DNA of 35,070 bases, taken from NCBI GenBank assembly GCA_028275025.1, contig JAQCNM010000181.1, forward strand, positions 1 through 35,070. The letters are read 5' to 3'. A model generated the notes under the pieces. It saw nothing but the letters and a program-made list of their open reading frames with translations. It searched no databases and was not told where the DNA came from. The stretch is from Halovenus sp. GTDB lineage: Archaea > Halobacteriota > Halobacteria > Halobacteriales > Haloarculaceae. Positions 16,496-25,064 of this stretch are shown one piece after another; position 1 is the first letter of the stretch; every line of letters begins with the position of its first letter. The translations under genes and the position numbers were made by a program.

Positions 16496-18748
16496 ATGGG
16501 AATCGACGAGGACGCGCTAGACTACCACCGGGAGGAGCCACCCGGGAAGATAGCTATCTCGACGACAAAGCCGACAAACACACAGCGCGATCTGAGTCTG
16601 GCGTACTCGCCGGGTGTCGCCGCCCCGTGCCGGGCAATCCGTGACGACCCCGGGGAGGCGTTCCGGTACACCGCAAAGGGGAATCTCGTGGGCGTCGTCT
16701 CCGACGGCAGTGCGACGCTCGGTCTGGGCGACATCGGCCCGGGAGCCAGCAAGCCGGTGATGGAGGGAAAGGGTGTCCTGTTCAAGCGGTTCGCCGACAT
16801 CGACGTGTTCGACATCGAACTCGACCACGACGACCCCGACGCGATGGTCGGCTCGATACGCGCGATGGAGCCGACCTTCGGCGGGATCAACCTGGAGGAT
16901 ATCGCGGCACCGGAGTGTTTCGAGATCGAGACGCGACTCCGCGAGGCGATGGACATCCCCGTGTTTCACGACGACCAGCACGGCACCGCGATTATCTCCG
17001 GGGCGGCGCTTCTGAACGCGACGGACATTCTCGACAAGGAACTCGGCGATCTCGACATCGTCTTCTCGGGGGCCGGGGCGAGCGCGATTGCCACCGCCCG
17101 GTTCTACGTCTCGCTCGGTGCCGACCCGGACCGCATCACGATGTGTGACTCCGGCGGTATCATCACGGCCGACCGGGTCGCGACCGACGGTCTCAACGAG
17201 TACAAACGCGAGTTCGCCCGCGAGATACCGGAGGGTGGCCTCGACGACGCGATGGTAGATGCAGACGTGTTTATCGGCCTCTCGGTCGGTGGTATCGTCG
17301 ACGACACGATGGTGCGGTCGATGGCCGACAACCCGATCGTCTTCGCCATGGCCAACCCCGACCCCGAGATCACCTACGAGGCGGCAAAGACGGCGCGTGA
17401 CGACACTGTCATCGTCGCCACGGGCCGGTCTGACTACCCCAACCAGGTGAACAACGTGCTCGGGTTCCCGTTTATTTTCCGTGGTGCACTCGACGTTCGT
17501 GCGACCGAAATAAACGAGGCGATGAAGGTTGCCGCGGCACGGGCGCTCGCGGGACTGGCCAGGGAGGACGTTCCCGACGCGGTGTTGAAAGCGTACGGCG
17601 ACCAGCCGCTACAGTTCGGCCCGGACTACATCATCCCGAAGCCGCTCGACCCGCGTGTGCTGTTCGAGTTGGCACCCGCGGTCGCGGAGGCGGCAATCGA
17701 GAGTGGCTGTGCCCGGCGCGGCCTCGACCGGGCGGCGTACGTCGAGCAGTTGGAGGCACGACTGGGCAAGTCACGCGAGATGATGCGGGTGGTGTTGAAC
17801 AAGGCAAAGAGCGACCCACAGCGGGTCGTTCTCGCCGAGGGGGAAGACGAGAAGATCATCCGGGCGGCGTACCAACTTGCCGACCAGGGCATCGCACAGC
17901 CCGTGCTGCTCGGGAACCGGGACAGCATCCGCCGACAGACCGAGCAGTTGGGGCTCCGGTTCGACCCCGAGATTGTCGACCCCGAGGCGGACTCACTCGA
18001 CCCGTACGCCGACCGACTGCACGAACTCCGTCAGCGAAACGGAATCACCCGCCGCGAGGCCGAGGAACTCGTCCGGAACGGCAACCACCTCGGGAGCGTG
18101 ATGGTCGAGATGGGCGACGCCGACGCGATGCTGACGGGCCTGATGAACCACTACCCCGAGGCGCTGCGCCCGCCACTTGAGGTGATCGGTACCGCCGACG
18201 ACGCCGACTACGCCGCCGGGGTGTACATGCTCGCGTTCGACAACCGCGTCGTGTTCTGTGCCGACACCACCGTCAACATCGACCCCGACGCCGAGGTGCT
18301 CGCGGAGGTCGCCCGGCACACGGCCGACCTGGCGCGGCAGTTCAACGTCGAGCCCCGGGCGGCCCTGCTTTCTTACTCTGACTTCGGGAGTGTCGACAAC
18401 GAGGGGGTCCAGACGGTTCGCCGCGCGGCCGACGACCTGCGAACCGACCCCGCAGTCGAGTTCCCCGTCGACGGCGAGATGCAGGCAGACACCGCGGTCG
18501 TCGAGGAGATGCTCACCGGCACCTACGACTTTGCCAATCTCGAAGCGCCGGCGAACGTGCTCGTGTTTCCGAACCTGGAGGCCGGTAACATCGGTTACAA
18601 ACTGCTCCAGCGACTCGGTGGGGCCGAGGCGATCGGCCCGATGCTCGTCGGAATGGACAAGCCGGTGCACGTTCTCCAGCGCGGCGACGAGGTAAAGGAC
18701 ATCGTCAACCTCGCCGGTGTCGCCGTTGTCGACGCACAGAACCAGTAG
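16496..18748 (+). CDS. maeB: NADP-type malic enzyme fused to phosphotransacetylase-like domain
   Basis: 750 residues from [11 protein letters not shown]; the ORF track start 136 codons upstream is inside the neighbouring hydrolase and is rejected because of the TATA box. Residues 1-160 are the malic enzyme N-domain ([66 protein letters not shown], with the metal-binding Asp pair). Residues 160-420 are the NAD(P)-binding domain ([46 protein letters not shown]). From about 435 on is a phosphate acetyl/butyryltransferase-like domain ([20 protein letters not shown]). The enzyme oxidatively decarboxylates malate to pyruvate. In bacterial MaeB homologues the fused domain is thought to be regulatory, binding acetyl-CoA, rather than catalytic. 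Cofactor preference is inferred from the family. Confidence 0.97.
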   Translation: MGIDEDALDYHREEPPGKIAISTTKPTNTQRDLSLAYSPGVAAPCRAIRDDPGEAFRYTAKGNLVGVVSDGSATLGLGDIGPGASKPVMEGKGVLFKRFADIDVFDIELDHDDPDAMVGSIRAMEPTFGGINLEDIAAPECFEIETRLREAMDIPVFHDDQHGTAIISGAALLNATDILDKELGDLDIVFSGAGASAIATARFYVSLGADPDRITMCDSGGIITADRVATDGLNEYKREFAREIPEGGLDDAMVDADVFIGLSVGGIVDDTMVRSMADNPIVFAMANPDPEITYEAAKTARDDTVIVATGRSDYPNQVNNVLGFPFIFRGALDVRATEINEAMKVAAARALAGLAREDVPDAVLKAYGDQPLQFGPDYIIPKPLDPRVLFELAPAVAEAAIESGCARRGLDRAAYVEQLEARLGKSREMMRVVLNKAKSDPQRVVLAEGEDEKIIRAAYQLADQGIAQPVLLGNRDSIRRQTEQLGLRFDPEIVDPEADSLDPYADRLHELRQRNGITRREAEELVRNGNHLGSVMVEMGDADAMLTGLMNHYPEALRPPLEVIGTADDADYAAGVYMLAFDNRVVFCADTTVNIDPDAEVLAEVARHTADLARQFNVEPRAALLSYSDFGSVDNEGVQTVRRAADDLRTDPAVEFPVDGEMQADTAVVEEMLTGTYDFANLEAPANVLVFPNLEAGNIGYKLLQRLGGAEAIGPMLVGMDKPVHVLQRGDEVKDIVNLAGVAVVDAQNQ

Positions 18749-18781
18749 TGCAGTCCGGTTCCGAGCGCCGGCCGAAACGGT

Positions 18782-18790
18782 TTTGATTAT
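18782..18790 (+). promoter_or_regulatory. TATA-like box before pyrG
   Basis: TTTGATTAT sits about 19-27 nt before the pyrG ATG, in an otherwise GC-rich gap, and fits the promoter of the pyrG-guaAB-DUF7126 unit with a leaderless or nearly leaderless transcript. Confidence 0.5.
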
Positions 18791-18808
18791 TCGCCGCACA
18801 CCCACGGT

Positions 18809-20473
18809 ATGCCGACCGAATCCGAGACGGACTACGACCCGAGTCTGGGACGAAAGTTCATCTTCGTGACCGGCGGCGTGATGTCCGGGCTCGGCAAGGG
18901 TATCACGGCCGCGAGCACGGGTCGACTGCTCGCAAACGCCGGTTTCGACGTCACCGCGGTCAAGATAGACCCCTACCTGAACGTCGACGCCGGTACGATG
19001 AACCCGTTCGAGCACGGGGAGGTGTACGTCCTGAAAGACGGCGGCGAGGTCGACCTCGACCTGGGCAACTACGAGCGGTTTCTCGACATCGACATGACCT
19101 TCGACCACAACGTCACCACCGGGAAGGTCTACCGGGACGTCATCGAGAACGAACGCGAGGGCGAGTATCTCGGCAAGACTGTCCAGATCATCCCGCACGT
19201 CACCGACGATATCAAGCGCCGCGTGCGCGAGACCGCGGCCGGCAGTGATGTCTGTATCGTAGAGGTCGGCGGGACCGTGGGTGATATCGAGGGGATGCCG
19301 TTTCTGGAGGCGCTGCGCCAGTTCGCGACCGAGCAGAACGACCGGGACGTCATGTTCGCACACGTCACGCTGGTACCACACTCGACAAACGGCGAGCAAA
19401 AGACCAAGCCGACACAGCACAGCGTCAAGGAGCTCCGGAGTATCGGTCTCCAGCCCGACATCGTCGTCGGTCGGTGTGAGGAGCCACTCGAACCACAGAC
19501 CCGGGAGAAGATTGCGCTTTTCTGTGACGTCCCCCAGGAGGCGGTGTTCTCGAACCCCGACGTCGAGGATATCTACCACGTTCCGTTGCGTCTCGAGGAG
19601 GAGGGGCTCGACGAGTGGGTGCTCGACAGGCTCGGTCTGGGTGTGGAGACAGACGAGGACCGCGACACGGAATGGCGCGACCGGGTCACCCGAGAGGCAG
19701 ACGGCGAGGTAACCGTCGCGCTCGTCGGCAAGTACGGGCTCGAGGACGCGTACATCTCGGTCCACGAGGCGCTGAAACACGCCGGTCTCGAGCGCGGCGT
19801 CAGGATCGACCACGAGTGGGTCCACGCCGAGAGCCTGGCCGAGGGTGGGCGGGGCCAACTCGACGGGGTCGACGCGCTCGTCGTCCCGGGTGGGTTCGGT
19901 TCACGAGGAACCGAGGGAAAGCTGACCGCAATCCGGCACGCCCGTGAGCGGGGTCTCCCGTTTCTCGGGCTCTGTCTGGGTTTCCAGCTCGCCGTCGTCG
20001 AGTACGCGCGCAACGTGGTCGGGCTGGCCGGCGCACACTCGGCCGAACTCGACGAGGACACCCCGCACCCAGTTGTCGACCTGCTCCCCGAGCAGGAGGG
20101 TGTCGACGACCTCGGCGGGACGATGCGGCTCGGCACGTACACGACCGATATCCGGGCCGAGACACTCGCACACCGGCTCTACGAGGCCGACAGCTGCGAG
20201 GAGCGCCACCGTCACCGCTACGAGGTCAACCCGGAGTACATCGAGCGGCTGACCGAGGCAGGGCTCGTGTTCTCCGGCCGGTCCGAGCGCCGGATGGAGC
20301 TGCTCGAACTCCCGGAACACCCGTTTTTTCTCGGGACACAGTTCCACCCCGAGTTCCGCTCGCGGCCGACACGTGCCAGCCCGCCGTTCGTCGGGTTGCT
20401 CGACGCCGCCCGGAGCCCGGGCGGGGCACAGAGTATCGGACAGCCCGCTAGCAGTGCCGGGGGTGAGAGCTGA
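18809..20473 (+). CDS. pyrG: CTP synthase (glutamine-hydrolysing)
   Basis: 554 residues, normal for the family. The N-terminal synthetase domain starts with [21 protein letters not shown] (P-loop), then [21 protein letters not shown] and the LDLGNYERF segment. The glutaminase domain from about 300 has the nucleophile in [12 protein letters not shown] (Cys near 390) and His/Glu in GTQFHPEF. It aminates UTP to CTP using glutamine and ATP. Its TGA overlaps the ATG of guaAB by one base (TGATG), so translation of the two is probably coupled. About 35 residues after the last conserved motif form a variable Ser/Gly/Ala-rich tail. Confidence 0.98.
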   Translation: MPTESETDYDPSLGRKFIFVTGGVMSGLGKGITAASTGRLLANAGFDVTAVKIDPYLNVDAGTMNPFEHGEVYVLKDGGEVDLDLGNYERFLDIDMTFDHNVTTGKVYRDVIENEREGEYLGKTVQIIPHVTDDIKRRVRETAAGSDVCIVEVGGTVGDIEGMPFLEALRQFATEQNDRDVMFAHVTLVPHSTNGEQKTKPTQHSVKELRSIGLQPDIVVGRCEEPLEPQTREKIALFCDVPQEAVFSNPDVEDIYHVPLRLEEEGLDEWVLDRLGLGVETDEDRDTEWRDRVTREADGEVTVALVGKYGLEDAYISVHEALKHAGLERGVRIDHEWVHAESLAEGGRGQLDGVDALVVPGGFGSRGTEGKLTAIRHARERGLPFLGLCLGFQLAVVEYARNVVGLAGAHSAELDEDTPHPVVDLLPEQEGVDDLGGTMRLGTYTTDIRAETLAHRLYEADSCEERHRHRYEVNPEYIERLTEAGLVFSGRSERRMELLELPEHPFFLGTQFHPEFRSRPTRASPPFVGLLDAARSPGGAQSIGQPASSAGGES

Positions 20474-21384
20474 TGGTCGACGTCGAGTCGTTTGTCGAGG
20501 AGAAGGTGGCGGAGGTGGGCGCGGCGGTCGGTGACGCGAACGCCATCATCGCGCTGTCGGGTGGGGTCGACTCCTCGACGGCGGCCGCACTAGCCTACGA
20601 GGCCGTCGGCGACCAACTCACCCCGGTGTACGTCGACACCGGTCTCATGCGCAAAGGTGAAACCGAACAGGTCCGCGAGACGTTCGCATACATGGACTCG
20701 CTGCGGGTCGTCGACGCCCGGGACCGGTTTCTCGACGCGCTCGCCGGTGTCACCGACCCCGAGGAGAAACGCCACGTCATCGGCGAACAGTTCATCCGGG
20801 AGTTCGAAACCGTCGCCCGCGACGTCGACGCCGACTACCTCGTTCAGGGCACCATCTACCCCGACCGCATCGAGAGCGAGGGCAGTATAAAATCACACCA
20901 CAACGTCGGTGGCCTGCCCGAGCGGGTCGACTTCGACGGTATCGTCGAGCCGATGCGCGACCGCTACAAGGACGAGGTCCGTGAGGTGGCGCGGAGTCTC
21001 GACCTGGCGATGGCCGAGCGGATGCCGTTTCCGGGGCCGGGGCTCGCGGTGCGCGTACTCGGCGAGGTCACTGCCGAGAAACTCGCCGTCGCCCGCGAGG
21101 CCACACACGTCGTCGAGGCAGAACTCGAGGAGGACGACCCCTGGCAGGCGTTTGCCGCCGTGTTAGGCAAAGCCACCGGCGTGAAAGGCGACAACCGCGT
21201 CCACGGGTGGGTCGTCGCCGTCCGGTCGGTCGAGTCCCGCGACGGGATGACCGCCCGGGCGCAGGAGCTCGACTGGGAGACACTCCAGCGCATCCAGTCC
21301 CGCATCACCGGTGAGAACAACAGCGTCGCTCGCGTCGTCTACGACGTGACCCACAAACCCCCCGCGACAATCGAGTACGAGTAA
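20473..21384 (+). CDS. guaAB: GMP synthase subunit B (ATP pyrophosphatase/synthetase)
   Basis: 303 residues. The PP-loop [14 protein letters not shown] (near 28-41) adenylates XMP; later motifs are [48 protein letters not shown], and the C-terminal dimerisation end [18 protein letters not shown]. It lacks a glutaminase domain, as expected for the archaeal two-subunit enzyme, whose amidotransferase subunit (guaAA) is not in this window. It converts XMP to GMP with ammonia passed from the partner. Start and stop codons overlap neighbours on both sides by one base, making a pyrG-guaAB-DUF7126 translational unit that ties CTP and GMP synthesis together. Confidence 0.98.
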   Translation: MVDVESFVEEKVAEVGAAVGDANAIIALSGGVDSSTAAALAYEAVGDQLTPVYVDTGLMRKGETEQVRETFAYMDSLRVVDARDRFLDALAGVTDPEEKRHVIGEQFIREFETVARDVDADYLVQGTIYPDRIESEGSIKSHHNVGGLPERVDFDGIVEPMRDRYKDEVREVARSLDLAMAERMPFPGPGLAVRVLGEVTAEKLAVAREATHVVEAELEEDDPWQAFAAVLGKATGVKGDNRVHGWVVAVRSVESRDGMTARAQELDWETLQRIQSRITGENNSVARVVYDVTHKPPATIEYE

Positions 21385-21704
21385 TGACACGAGCTATCGT
21401 TGCCGGCACCGACCAGTACAGTATCGCAACCGCAATCGCCGACGCCGGACACGAGGTCGCCCGGGTCGACCTCGCAACCGGCGACACACTCGACGCCACC
21501 GATATCGGGGCGACCGACGTGTACGTGCTCACCGAACTCGACCAGGCGACCTCTATCCCGGTCGCAAAGGAGCGAAACCCCGACCTGCGGGTTGTGGTGT
21601 ACGCCGACGACTCGCTCCCGGATTTCGTGCGCCGACAGACCGACCTCGCGCTCGACCCGGCGCTTTTCGACCCCGCGGACGTCGCGGCCGAGCTCGGCGG
21701 GTGA
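21384..21704 (+). CDS. DUF7126-like small Rossmann-type protein
   Basis: 106 residues, starting inside the guaAB stop codon (TAATG). It begins TRAIVAGTDQYSIATAIADAGHEV, runs through DATDIGATDVYVLTELDQATSIPVAKERNPDLRVVVYADD, and ends DLALDPALFDPADVAAEL. Alternating strands and helices, a D/GATDVYVLT strand, 'SIPVAKERNPDLRVV' and 'ADLALDP'-type ending resemble the first domain of TrkA/RCK proteins. The glycine-rich GxGxxG dinucleotide loop is missing. Haloarchaeal relatives are sometimes labelled CTP synthetase, apparently only because of this gene context; it has no synthetase motifs. Function is unknown. Placement at the end of a nucleotide-synthesis operon suggests a regulatory or nucleotide-sensing role, which is inference. 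Confidence 0.85.
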   Translation: MTRAIVAGTDQYSIATAIADAGHEVARVDLATGDTLDATDIGATDVYVLTELDQATSIPVAKERNPDLRVVVYADDSLPDFVRRQTDLALDPALFDPADVAAELGG

Positions 21705-21711
21705 GCGGGGC

Positions 21712-22455
21712 TCACCGCGTCTCGTCGGACCTGTCACCGACCTGCTCCGCACCGCGCCGGAACAGCCCCTGGAGCGTGCGCACCTCCCGCGGGGTCGGGT
21801 GTGCCCGTCCGAGGAGTCGCCGGAACAGCCGGCTCGCCTTCTCGCGTTTGGGCTCGGGGTGACCAACCGCCGTGACGTACGCCGCGAACTGCTCGTGGAG
21901 CCGTTCGAGTTCGGCCGGGTCCACACGCTCGTGGAGTTGGTCGGGATGTTGGGTCTCGGTGAGTGTCAGCCGCCGGAGCTCGTAACAGACCACTGTCGCG
22001 GCCTGACCGAGATTCAGCGACGGGTACACCGGGCTAGCGGGAATCGAACAGACCGTGTCCAGCCGCGCGAGTTCGTCGTTCGTGAGACCGACCCGCTCGC
22101 GGCCGAACACGACCGCGACGTCGGCATCGACACCACGGAGGTGGTCCGGCAGGTCGGCCGCGGTCACCGCCGGGTACCGGACGTGGCTCGTGGAGTCCTC
22201 GTTCGTGATGGCGGTGCAGCCGACCGTGTAGTACCCCTCGACGAGTGCGTCGAGTGTCGTCTCGGTGGCGTTCGGGAGCACGTCCTCGCGGGCGCGGCCG
22301 GCGAACCCGTACGCCTCCCCCTCCGGGTCGAGCGGCGGCGGGTCGACGAGCAGCAGTTCGGAGAGCCCGAAGTTCTTCACCGCCCGGGCGATGGTCCCGA
22401 CGTTGCCGGGGGTCTCGGCGTCGACAACTGCAACGGCGATGCGGTCTGCTGTCAT
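21712..22455 (-). CDS. trmJ: tRNA 2'-O-methyltransferase, TrmJ-like (SPOUT)
   Basis: 247 residues from MTADRIAVAVVDAETPGNVGTIARAVKNFG. SPOUT/TrmH motifs: motif 1 NVGTIARAVKNFG, motif 2 VAVVFGRERVGLTNDEL, motif 3 IPASPVYPSLNLGQAATVVCYEL, which form the SAM-binding knot. The C-terminal extension (about 165-247, HPEPKREKASRLFRRLLGRA) is the helical region that TrmJ uses for dimerisation. TrmJ methylates the ribose of nucleotide 32 in several tRNAs; archaeal forms modify cytidine at least. The ORF track's 301-residue version begins in the intergenic region; the ATG at 22455 starts directly at the first beta strand. It is convergent with DUF7126, only 7 nt away. An AT-rich 'gtttttgcc' lies about 27-35 nt upstream on the minus strand. 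Confidence 0.93.
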   Translation of the reverse strand: MTADRIAVAVVDAETPGNVGTIARAVKNFGLSELLLVDPPPLDPEGEAYGFAGRAREDVLPNATETTLDALVEGYYTVGCTAITNEDSTSHVRYPAVTAADLPDHLRGVDADVAVVFGRERVGLTNDELARLDTVCSIPASPVYPSLNLGQAATVVCYELRRLTLTETQHPDQLHERVDPAELERLHEQFAAYVTAVGHPEPKREKASRLFRRLLGRAHPTPREVRTLQGLFRRGAEQVGDRSDETR

Positions 22456-22613
22456 CACGCACGGTACGCCCGGCCGGGGCAAAAACCGCGTGGCTCGGCC
22501 GACCACACGGAGCTGACGTGTCCGCCACCACAGCCCGGAACCGGTCGGAGCTGCCGCCGGACGGAGAGTCCGAGTCGGAGTGGCGAGCGGGCCGGCCAGC
22601 CGGAAACCGCAGT

Positions 22614-23276
22614 TCACCCCAGGCTGTACTCGAGCAAAACACCGTCGTCAACCCGGTCGACCGAGTCGAGTGTGAGCTCCGGAAACCCCTCGACGAACCC
22701 CTCGCCGTCGGCGAGTGTCGGTGCGTCCCGGCCGCCGATGACCAGCGAGCCGACGAACACAGAGAGCCGGTCGACCAGACCCGCGGCGACCAGCGAGTAG
22801 ATGAGCTCACCCCCGCCCTCGACCATCAGCTGGTCGACACCACGGGAGTCGAGTGTGGCGAACGCGGCCGAGAGGTCCACGCGGTCCTCACCTGCCCGGA
22901 GCAGCGTCGCGCCGGCCTCCGCGAGCCGGTCGGCCGCCCGGTCGGCGGCTGTCGTCGTCGTGAGCAGGACCGTCTCGGCGTCACCGGAGACCACCCGCGC
23001 GTCGTCGGGGGTGCGGAGCCCCGAGTCGGCAACGACACGCGCCGGGTCCGCCGGGTCACCGCGCGCCCGCCGCTCCGCTCGCCGGCGCTCACTCTCGAGG
23101 GTCAGCGACGGGTCGTCCGCCAGGACCGTCCCCACACCGACCATGACCGCGTCGCTCTCGGCACGGAGTGCGTCCACACGGTCGAAGTCGGCCGACCCGC
23201 TGATAGCGATCTGTTCGCGACGCCGCGAGGAGAGTTTCCCGTCGACACTCATCGCGGCGTTCACCACAACCTGCAT
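22614..23276 (-). CDS. 2,5-diamino-6-(ribosylamino)pyrimidinone 5'-phosphate reductase
   Basis: 220 residues from MQVVVNAAMSVDGKLSS. This is the RibD-C/DHFR-like reductase fold: N-AMSVDGKLS, FDRVDALRAESDAVMVGVGTVLADDPSLT, VVADSGLRTP, and VDQLMVEGGGELIYSLVAAGLVDRL. The single-domain form is the archaeal (MJ0671/ArfC-type) enzyme, which reduces the ribosylamino sugar to ribitylamino in riboflavin and F420 precursor synthesis using NAD(P)H; the deaminase domain of bacterial RibD is absent. The start was trimmed from 23300 to 23276 because MQVVVNAAMS is the standard N-terminus. It is separated from trmJ by 158 bp, so co-transcription is uncertain. Confidence 0.95.
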   Translation of the reverse strand: MQVVVNAAMSVDGKLSSRRREQIAISGSADFDRVDALRAESDAVMVGVGTVLADDPSLTLESERRRAERRARGDPADPARVVADSGLRTPDDARVVSGDAETVLLTTTTAADRAADRLAEAGATLLRAGEDRVDLSAAFATLDSRGVDQLMVEGGGELIYSLVAAGLVDRLSVFVGSLVIGGRDAPTLADGEGFVEGFPELTLDSVDRVDDGVLLEYSLG

Positions 23277-23457
23277 ACCCACATTAGCGCCTCGATGCAC
23301 TACTCGGTTCGGGTCGTGACAGCGTGGGGTAGACGGGTCCGAAACCGCAGTGCCACGGCGGGACCGGGCGGTGACAGTCGGCTACCGGCCGTCTGTCACG
23401 GAGGTCGACACGGCCCACGACGGCGACAACGAGACACCGCCAGGAGTCGCGGCACAG

Positions 23458-23464
23458 AGTTAAG
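23458..23464 (+). promoter_or_regulatory. TATA-like box before the rubredoxin-like gene
   Basis: AGTTAAG lies 25-31 nt before the ATG at 23489, the spacing expected for a leaderless haloarchaeal transcript. Confidence 0.45.
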
Positions 23465-23488
23465 CCGGTCGAGGTCGAACTCCTGTCT

Positions 23489-23773
23489 ATGGGCGCGAAC
23501 GACTCCGAGCAGCGTGTCGAGTTCGGACAGGCCATCTACACCGAGGCGGGCGTCAAACTCGGGACGGTCCGGGGGTTCGACGAGTCGGGGTTCTACGTGA
23601 CCGCGGTCGGTGGTGTCGAACTGGCCGACGAGCAGTCGGGTAGCGTTCACGTCGAGGCGCTGATGTGGCGCTGCCGGGACTGTGGCGAGATGGGCAAACT
23701 CGGTGAGATACCCGACGAGTGTCCCGACTGTGGGGCACCAAGGGAGGAGCTTTACCACTGGCAGGAAGACTGA
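23489..23773 (+). CDS. Small rubredoxin-like protein with PRC-barrel-like N-terminus (DUF7130-like)
   Basis: 94 residues. The C-terminal third, WRCRDCGEMGKLGEIPDECPDCGAP, has a CX2C-X12-CX2C arrangement, the same spacing as the rubredoxin-like domain at the end of rubrerythrins, so it should bind one Fe or Zn. The first ~55 residues (GQAIYTEAGVKLGTVRGFDESGFYVTA) alternate small strands like a PRC-barrel, with 'G..V.GFD..GFYV' as the repeating signature. I recall a haloarchaeal family named DUF7130 with this description. Function is unknown; electron transfer or metal-dependent protein contact are both possible. It stands alone, convergent with the MFS transporter gene. Confidence 0.85.
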   Translation: MGANDSEQRVEFGQAIYTEAGVKLGTVRGFDESGFYVTAVGGVELADEQSGSVHVEALMWRCRDCGEMGKLGEIPDECPDCGAPREELYHWQED

Positions 23774-23792
23774 GAGGCGTGTACACGGGGGT

Positions 23793-24998
23793 TCAGGACG
23801 GTGTCTCCGTGGGGGAGACGTCACTGCGGAGTCGACGCCGGAGCGCGGTAGCGGTGAGCGCCACCAGCACGAGACCGAGCACCCCCGAGAGCGTGAGAAA
23901 CGTACCCGCCCAGCCGACGGTGTCGGCGAGCAGGCCGACCCCGACCGACCCGGAGGCACCGAACATCATGTAGGTCGTCCGGACGAGACCGAACCCGAGA
24001 CCCTCCTCTGCTGGGCTCATGTGGTCCAGAAACTTCGGGAGCATCGCCGCCCCCCAACTCATCGCGACCCCGACGAGACCGGTCGCGAGCGCGACACTCA
24101 CCAGCCCCGGCCCGCGGACGAACAGGGTGTAGCCGAGGACACCGGCGGCCATGCAGATGCTCATCGCGGCGTCGCGGCCGATGCGGTCCGAGAGCCAGCC
24201 CAGCAGGGGCTGTCCGACCCCCTGGACGAGGAAGTACGCCGAGAACACCGCGCCGGCCGCCGTCTCGGAGTAACCGCGGTGCTCGATGAGAAAGGTCGGG
24301 AGAAAGGACGCCGTTCCCTGCCAGACAAACGCACTGCACACGGCGATCAGGAGTGTCCCGGTGATGGGCGGCCGGGTCAGGAGTTCACCCAACACCCGAG
24401 GGTCGACCCGGTCGCGGATCCGCTCGTCGGGTCGCTGTGGTGCCCGCCCCGGGATACCGGCGGCTACCAGCAGTACTGCGGGCACAGCGCCGACCGCTCC
24501 GAGCGCGACGGCGTACCGCCAGCCGAACTGAGCTCCCACGTAGGCCGCTGTCACGGGTGCGAGTAGCCCCGCAACCGGCGCACCGGCGCTGTGGACCCCG
24601 ATAGCGGTGCCGGTGTTGTCGAACTCGCGTGAAAGCAGCGTCGTCGCCACGCTGTAGTGCAGTCCGGCCGCACTGCCGAGCACGAGTGTAAAAAACAAAA
24701 AGGCGAGAAACGCCGGGGAGAGTGCGAGCAGGAGACTCCCGACGGCGGTCCCTCCGACGGCGACGAGAATCACCAGCCGCCCACCGAAGCGGTCACCGAG
24801 CAACCCGCTCGGAAACTGCGCCAGGGCGTATGCCAGCCACACACCGCTGAGTGCCAGCCCGATCGTCCCGTTCGAGACACCGAACTCCGCCGAGATAGCG
24901 GGAACGACCGGGCTGATAACCAGCCTGGCGACCATCGTCGCAAAGAACGCGAGCGTGCAGGCAGTCAGTGTAGACCGTCTCGTCGACCAGCCGACCAT
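23793..24998 (-). CDS. Major facilitator superfamily transporter
   Basis: 401 residues with about 12 hydrophobic helices. The loop 2-3 signature is GLLGDRFGGRLVI and the matching second-half loop is GWLSDRIGRDAAM, both variants of the MFS G-D-R-x-G-R motif. The N-terminus sits just before helix 1 (RRSTLTACTLAFFATMVARL). No substrate can be named; the closest impression is of the drug/organic-anion group found widely in haloarchaea. It begins 66 nt after purL on the same strand, so it may be co-transcribed or have its own weak promoter. Confidence 0.92.
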   Translation of the reverse strand: MVGWSTRRSTLTACTLAFFATMVARLVISPVVPAISAEFGVSNGTIGLALSGVWLAYALAQFPSGLLGDRFGGRLVILVAVGGTAVGSLLLALSPAFLAFLFFTLVLGSAAGLHYSVATTLLSREFDNTGTAIGVHSAGAPVAGLLAPVTAAYVGAQFGWRYAVALGAVGAVPAVLLVAAGIPGRAPQRPDERIRDRVDPRVLGELLTRPPITGTLLIAVCSAFVWQGTASFLPTFLIEHRGYSETAAGAVFSAYFLVQGVGQPLLGWLSDRIGRDAAMSICMAAGVLGYTLFVRGPGLVSVALATGLVGVAMSWGAAMLPKFLDHMSPAEEGLGFGLVRTTYMMFGASGSVGVGLLADTVGWAGTFLTLSGVLGLVLVALTATALRRRLRSDVSPTETPS

Positions 24999-25064
24999 CT
25001 ACGACACGTCGACGCCGGACCTGCAAGTAGCGCACGGTTTCCCGACGAACTGCCCGCTGTCGGG

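Noticed and set aside
17993-19858. 621-residue minus-strand ORF across maeB and pyrG
   Set aside because: Antisense shadow of two well-recognised genes; high GC leaves few stops in the opposite frame, and the translation has no domain signature.
22245-23600. 451-residue plus-strand ORF spanning trmJ and the reductase
   Set aside because: Crosses two real minus-strand genes and their promoters; Arg/Pro-rich with no protein-like character.
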